NCBI GenBank assembly: GCA_028288945.1
Contig: JAQGHH010000658.1
Coordinates: forward strand, 1 to 8,765
DNA: 8,765 bases
Direction of reading: 5' to 3'
DNA from: Phycisphaerales bacterium
Lineage (GTDB): Bacteria > Planctomycetota > Phycisphaerae > Tepidisphaerales > Tepidisphaeraceae
Positions 4,781 through 8,765 of the stretch are shown one piece after another. The notes below the pieces were generated by a model. The model was not told where the DNA came from. It saw nothing but the letters and a program-made list of their open reading frames with translations, and ran no database searches. The position numbers and the translations under genes were made by a program. Numbering within the stretch: the stretch's first letter is position 1; every line of letters begins with the position of its first letter.

Positions 4781-6586
4781 TCACGCCGATTTCGGACCGC
4801 GTCCGGGGCTCGCGTCGGCGGGAAGGGGGAACTCAATCGCGTGCTCGGCGCCCTCGGGCGGAAAAGTCATCGTGCAGGCGCCGCCCAGCTCGCGGGTGGC
4901 GAAGGCCTGGACCAACTGCGTGCCCACCGAAGGCACGGCGGGTTGACGGGGGGTCGGGCCGGCGCGCTCCGTCCAACTAAGCCTCACCGTCCTGGGACCA
5001 GGATGCCCGTTAGACAGTTGCCATTGAATATGCAGCCTGCCGCCGGGGACGGCGTGCGCGCCGTACTTGCAGCTGTTGGTGTACCACTCCAGCAGAATCA
5101 GCGTCAGCGCCTGCGCCTGTCCGGGGGCGACCTCCAGGTCCGGACCGTCAACCGATTCCTCCGTCGAACGCCGGCCGGGATCGCGGATCGCGTCCAACGC
5201 CGACACCGCCACGGTTCGCAGCGGCACCGCCTTCCAGCCGGCGTCCGTCAAAAGGTGGTGCACCTGCGCCATCCCGCGGAGGCGCTGCTGGATCGCGTCG
5301 GCGTAGGCGTCCACGCTCGTGGCACGGTTACGCATCAATTCCACCAGCCCCAGTAACGCCGCGAGGTTGTTGCCAACGCGGTGCTCAACTTCCGTCACCA
5401 GAAGGCGGTTCGATTCGGTCCGCTCGGCCACGCGCTGCTCGAGCGTCTGGTTGAGCGACAGCAGTTCCTGCTCCGCCCGACGCCGCGGGCCCACGTCCTC
5501 AGTGTGGACCATCACCAGATCCGGTGGGATAAAAGCGTAGGTGACGGCCAGGTCCATCAACTCTCCGGTCGATTGCATACGGTAGGCCATTTCCCGCTTG
5601 ATGCATTCGCGGAGCCGGGCACATTCCCTAATGTCCGCGATGACCTGCGGCTGACTGGCGAAGAGCTCTGAGGCCAATATCCCGGCCATGTGCGCCGCCG
5701 CCCCGCGGGTGGATTCTGCCGCGGCCTTGTTGCAGGAAAGCAGTGCGAAGTCATCCCCCGTGCGCTGCCAGGTGAACGTCGGGAGGGGAAGGTTCTCGTA
5801 CTGCGCGCGGAACCGCTCCTCGCTGGCGCGCAGGGCTTCTTCCGTTTTCTTGCGGTCCGTGATGTCGGCAACCATCGCCAGCGCCCCGGCGAAACGGCCG
5901 GCGTCATCCGTGAGCGGGTTGGCGCTGAGCAGCGTCCAGACGTCGGAGCCGCCCTTGTGACGGAAGCGGAATTCGTGCGCCTCCGTCACGCCCTGCCTGC
6001 GCCGCTCCATGTTGGCCTCCGCCTGCTTGCGGGCTCGGTCGTCCATGAAATCGTACATGGACCTGCCGAGCATCTCCGGCGGCGTGTAGCCGAACATCCG
6101 CGCCATGCTTTGATTGGCGTAGGTCGTGCGGCCCTCGGTGTCGATGACCCAGACCCCCTCCATCGCCGACTCGACCATGGTGCGGTAGCGCCGCTCGCTC
6201 GCGAGCAGATCGCGCAGCGCCCACCGATGGGCGGTGACGTCCTGGCCGGTGCCGATCACGAACTCCACCGCGCCGCCCCCGTCGAGGGCGGCGGCGCCGG
6301 ACCAGGCGACCACCCGGTGCATGCCGTCTTTCGTGACCCAGTTGTTTTCAATTTCGAACGGGAGCCGCCCCGCAATCAGTTTTGCAAAGACGGTCTTGAC
6401 CGAATCGACTTCCTCGCCCGGCAATAGGAAATCCCAGAGCACCCGCCCCAAGGCCTCCTGCCGGCTATACCCCGTCGCGACCTCACAGGCACGATTAAAC
6501 CGCACGATCCTGCCGAGGCGATCGAACACAATCACGAGGCTGGGGACGGCGTCGGATATGAGGGCATCGAGTTCCGGTGCGGCCAT
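4781..6586 (-). CDS. PAS-domain sensor histidine kinase, HisKA_2/HWE-like
   Basis: The 601-residue protein senses through PAS domains and probably phosphorylates a separate response regulator. Three PAS modules can be seen: about 6-115 (N-R-A-C-E-V-A-T-G-Y at 31-40), about 130-245 (Y-A-N-Q-S-M-A-R-M-F-G-Y at 156-167, ending in the PAC-like D-I-T-D-R-K at 241-246), and a more divergent one at about 255-368. A short coiled-coil linker (368-395) leads to the phosphoacceptor helix EVEHRVGNNLAALLGLVELM (399-418) with His402. The ATPase domain shows TNSCKYGA (503-510, N-box Asn504), W-T-E (538-540) and S-V-G-T-Q-L-V (553-559). W-x-E is typical of HWE kinases, but the N-box lacks their usual His (Leu-Glu-Trp replaces His-Glu-Leu). 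There is no transmembrane segment or receiver domain, so it is likely cytoplasmic and an orphan here. No Shine-Dalgarno sequence precedes ATG 6586. Confidence 0.93.
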   Translation of the reverse strand: MAAPELDALISDAVPSLVIVFDRLGRIVRFNRACEVATGYSRQEALGRVLWDFLLPGEEVDSVKTVFAKLIAGRLPFEIENNWVTKDGMHRVVAWSGAAALDGGGAVEFVIGTGQDVTAHRWALRDLLASERRYRTMVESAMEGVWVIDTEGRTTYANQSMARMFGYTPPEMLGRSMYDFMDDRARKQAEANMERRRQGVTEAHEFRFRHKGGSDVWTLLSANPLTDDAGRFAGALAMVADITDRKKTEEALRASEERFRAQYENLPLPTFTWQRTGDDFALLSCNKAAAESTRGAAAHMAGILASELFASQPQVIADIRECARLRECIKREMAYRMQSTGELMDLAVTYAFIPPDLVMVHTEDVGPRRRAEQELLSLNQTLEQRVAERTESNRLLVTEVEHRVGNNLAALLGLVELMRNRATSVDAYADAIQQRLRGMAQVHHLLTDAGWKAVPLRTVAVSALDAIRDPGRRSTEESVDGPDLEVAPGQAQALTLILLEWYTNSCKYGAHAVPGGRLHIQWQLSNGHPGPRTVRLSWTERAGPTPRQPAVPSVGTQLVQAFATRELGGACTMTFPPEGAEHAIEFPLPADASPGRGPKSA

Positions 6587-6600
6587 AGGGCTGTGAGTCT

Positions 6601-6654
6601 ATCCCACATGCCCCCGGTTATCGCCTGTGTAATCCCGGGGCCACAGCATGGGAT
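6601..6654. promoter_or_regulatory. Imperfect nested dyad in the kinase-lyase divergent gap
   Basis: The 140-nt gap (6587-6726) between the two divergent genes contains an outer pair ATCCCAcaTG (6601-6610) / CATGGGAT (6647-6654) and an inner pair CCCCGG (6612-6617) / CCGGGG (6635-6640). An alternative pairing is CTGTG (6625-6629) with CACAG (6642-6646). This could be a shared operator or the leader structure of either transcript. No convincing -35/-10 pair stands out for either gene; TATATC at 6664-6669 is a weak -10 candidate for the rightward gene. Confidence 0.3.
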
Positions 6655-6726
6655 GAGCGGCGGTATATCAGGCGTGGCCACTCTGTCTGCGGCCGACCTC
6701 GTCAGGCTCCTTTTGGATGGAATGTG

Positions 6727-8765
6727 ATGCGCATAGCTCAGAATTGTTTCGTAAGAACGCTGGACATCCGGCACGCCACGATCTTTGGTGTCCTGGCCGT
6801 GCTCGCCCTGATGTTTTCTCTCGGCGGTCAAGCCGGATTCGCTGCCGAGACCAACGTCCGGCCCTATTGGGGGAATGAGGCGTTGTGGGGCTACTGGAAG
6901 TTCGACGCCGACTATCTTCCCAAGAAAGACTGGAAGATCGTCTCCGCGCCCAAAGAAGCCGCGGACGTGTGGAAGGCCGCGAATCTCATCGATGACGACG
7001 CCGAGACGTTCTACGCCGCCGGCGGGCGTGATGAATATGAAATTGCGATCGACCTGGGCAGGGAATACGAACTGGGCGCTTTCACGATCGTGACGCTCGG
7101 CAGGCCGAACAACGCCATCGACAGCAGAATGGCCCGATACGAGTTCTTCGTAAGCGGTTCCAAGGAAGTGCGCGGGCCGGCGGTGGCCGAGGGCGCGTTC
7201 GAAGGCGAGGAAGGGCAGGAGACGGTCATTCCCTTCCCCGCCGCCAGGGGGCGGTATGTGACGCTCAAGGCGTTCGCCAGGCCCAATCCAAACAAGGATC
7301 TGTGCATCCGGGAACTTAGCCTGGTCTCTGCCGAGACGGTGAAACGCTACGAGGCGACGAGCGCCACGGCTTCCGCGCGAAAACGCGCAAAGTGGGATAA
7401 TCGTGACTCGGAGCAAGCGATCGGCGCGCTCGGCAAGGATTTTCTCGACCTGATTTTCTGCACGCCTGATGACATCAATCGGTCCAATTTGCGCTCGCGC
7501 CCCAATTTGGAACTGGTTGGGAAACTCAAGGCCGCGGGGCAATACGCGCAGGGGCTGCGGGCGTTTCGCGACTATTACTTTGAAAAGCTCCGCCGGCCAC
7601 AGGCCTTTGGCATCCACGCCAACGACGTGCAGCCTTACGGCCGCGGCTACGGCGGGATCAGCGATTTCCCTCAAGGCGCGATGGACAAAGACCTCGACCC
7701 CGAACGGTTGAAAAAACAGATCGCCGCGGCGGATGATCTGCTTCATGGCGAGATGACGCTGGGCAACGGCGCCAAGGTGAAGATCGGCGAGCCGGGCGAG
7801 ATCGACTGGTCCGCCCCCGCACAACCTTATGGCTACGCGACGAAGACGCATCAGAATTATCCCTACCGTGAACTGTGGTGGGGATCGGGCCTTCAGCCGC
7901 TGGTCACGGCATACATCGCGACCAAGGACCAGCAATACCTCAAGCGCTGGATCGCCTACATGGACGACTGGGCGATGAACGAAACGTTCCTCGCTCAAAT
8001 TGATCCGGTAATCAATCACGATAATTCCATTTATCCGGTCGTCATGACCCTCCGCATGTTCGCGGCCATCGCCGAGGTATTACCCTACGACAGCGACGCA
8101 GTCCCCGCACCGGCATTCGCGCGGATCATGAAGAAGCTGGTGATGGAATCGCCGTTGAATTGGGTCGTCTACATGCGTTCCAACGGCAACGGCTGGACGC
8201 CGGGCGCGGGGCAGATGCTGATGGCGATTCTAATCGACGAGTTCAAGGTCGCGCCCCTCTACTTCCGCGAGACACGCCGACGGAATATCGAGGACATCAA
8301 CGTCCTCCAACAGCTCCGCGACGGCACCGAAACGCACCAATGGCCCGGCTACAATTTCCTGCTTCTCGGCAACGCTGGCGCGCTGCGGCTGATGGACGCC
8401 CGCGAAAGCATGCCGAATTGGGCGCAGCCGTCGTGGGAACGCGAGCTGCACACCGTCGGCTGGCAGAACGAATTGAACGAAGCCCTTGAGCTCCGCGCCG
8501 CCTACATGCTCCACTGGGGCACGCCCAGCGGCGAATATCCGCTGGTTACCCACCACGAGCCGCCGCACGAAAAACGCTTCAAACTCCGCGAAGCCTACAC
8601 CCGCTTCCCCGGCATGCTGAATGATCCGACCAACGCCAAAATCTACTCCACCCTCTACGGCGACGGGTCGGCCGGCGTCCCCGACTACACCTCAGAGTGG
8701 TTCCCCTACGGCGGATACAGCATCGCACGCGACGGCTGGAAAAAAGACGACGGCTACGGCTCCAT
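6727..8765 (+). CDS. Exported heparinase II/III-like polysaccharide lyase with N-terminal discoidin-like domain (3' end cut)
   Basis: The frame is open from ATG 6727 to the right edge: 679 codons with no stop. A signal peptide is visible (hydrophobic core 19-33, cleavage near A-A-E at 39-41). Residues about 50-200 resemble an F5/8 type C (discoidin/CBM32-like) domain: A-N-L-I-D-D-D (85-91), Y-E-I-A-I-D-L-G (104-111), G-R-Y-V-T-L (175-180) and I-R-E-L-S-L (194-199), suggesting carbohydrate binding. Residues about 235-650 fit the alpha/alpha toroid of heparinase II/III-type lyases: G-E-I-D-W, then a Y-I-A-T-K-D-Q-Q-Y-L repeat-like helix, N-H-D-N (430-433), G-N-G-W (487-490) and W-P-G-Y-N with Tyr542 as a possible catalytic Tyr. 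F-P-Y-G-G-Y-S-I-A-R-D-G-W (659-671) starts the C-terminal beta domain, which is mostly missing. Such enzymes cleave uronate-containing polysaccharides by beta-elimination; the substrate here is unknown and the usual catalytic Asn/His cannot be assigned with confidence. A weak GGATGG lies 6 nt before ATG, and an in-frame GTG directly precedes it. Confidence 0.85.
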   Translation, partial: MRIAQNCFVRTLDIRHATIFGVLAVLALMFSLGGQAGFAAETNVRPYWGNEALWGYWKFDADYLPKKDWKIVSAPKEAADVWKAANLIDDDAETFYAAGGRDEYEIAIDLGREYELGAFTIVTLGRPNNAIDSRMARYEFFVSGSKEVRGPAVAEGAFEGEEGQETVIPFPAARGRYVTLKAFARPNPNKDLCIRELSLVSAETVKRYEATSATASARKRAKWDNRDSEQAIGALGKDFLDLIFCTPDDINRSNLRSRPNLELVGKLKAAGQYAQGLRAFRDYYFEKLRRPQAFGIHANDVQPYGRGYGGISDFPQGAMDKDLDPERLKKQIAAADDLLHGEMTLGNGAKVKIGEPGEIDWSAPAQPYGYATKTHQNYPYRELWWGSGLQPLVTAYIATKDQQYLKRWIAYMDDWAMNETFLAQIDPVINHDNSIYPVVMTLRMFAAIAEVLPYDSDAVPAPAFARIMKKLVMESPLNWVVYMRSNGNGWTPGAGQMLMAILIDEFKVAPLYFRETRRRNIEDINVLQQLRDGTETHQWPGYNFLLLGNAGALRLMDARESMPNWAQPSWERELHTVGWQNELNEALELRAAYMLHWGTPSGEYPLVTHHEPPHEKRFKLREAYTRFPGMLNDPTNAKIYSTLYGDGSAGVPDYTSEWFPYGGYSIARDGWKKDDGYGS

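Noticed and set aside
6532..8019. 495-codon minus-strand open frame opposite the lyase gene and overlapping the kinase start
   Set aside because: The plus-strand frame shows a signal peptide, a discoidin-like domain and heparinase-like motifs throughout. The antisense frame has no recognisable feature and runs into the kinase N-terminus in another frame.

Overview
The window is GC-rich bacterial chromosome. The gene content suggests a heterotrophic environmental bacterium, and a member of the Planctomycetota or wider PVC group is my best guess. The guess rests on three things: a secreted heparinase II/III-like protein with a discoidin-type domain, an exported SMP-30-type lactonase, and a short inverted repeat whose arms would translate as 'VGRTLVR'/'KVRPTL'. 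There is no rRNA or other marker gene, so the taxonomy is inference only.

Layout. From the left edge to about 3.6 kb everything reads leftwards (minus strand). In transcription order this is: a PAP2-type membrane phosphatase (2904-3599); a two-gene DUF433/DUF5615 toxin-antitoxin pair whose frames overlap by 4 nt (2279-2859); acetyl-CoA synthetase acs (143-2146); and probably the first codons of another gene running off the left edge (1-26). The 233-nt divergent gap between the phosphatase and the next gene holds a perfect 27-bp inverted repeat (3641-3721), which looks like a small mobile or REP-like element. An exported SMP-30/gluconolactonase-family protein reads rightwards (3833-4732). It converges on a PAS-rich HisKA_2/HWE-like sensor histidine kinase on the minus strand (4781-6586). 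Divergent from the kinase, across a 140-nt gap with an imperfect dyad, is a large exported polysaccharide-lyase-like gene (6727 to beyond 8765) cut by the right edge.

Function. Acs activates acetate to acetyl-CoA in the cytoplasm. The lyase-like and SMP-30-like proteins both carry signal peptides, so they point to periplasmic or extracellular handling of uronate-type sugars. That shared role is inferred from family membership, not shown. The kinase has no receiver domain or partner regulator in view. Its divergent position makes it a candidate regulator of the lyase locus, but nothing here proves this. The toxin-antitoxin pair has its own promoter-like sequence with a palindrome over the -35 position, which fits autoregulation.

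I see no RNA genes, CRISPR array, integrase or transposase. No gene-free stretch exceeds 300 nt. The least ordinary parts are the nested inverted repeat at 3641-3721, the compact and possibly leaderless control region of the toxin-antitoxin pair (2860-2903), and the kinase-lyase divergent gap.
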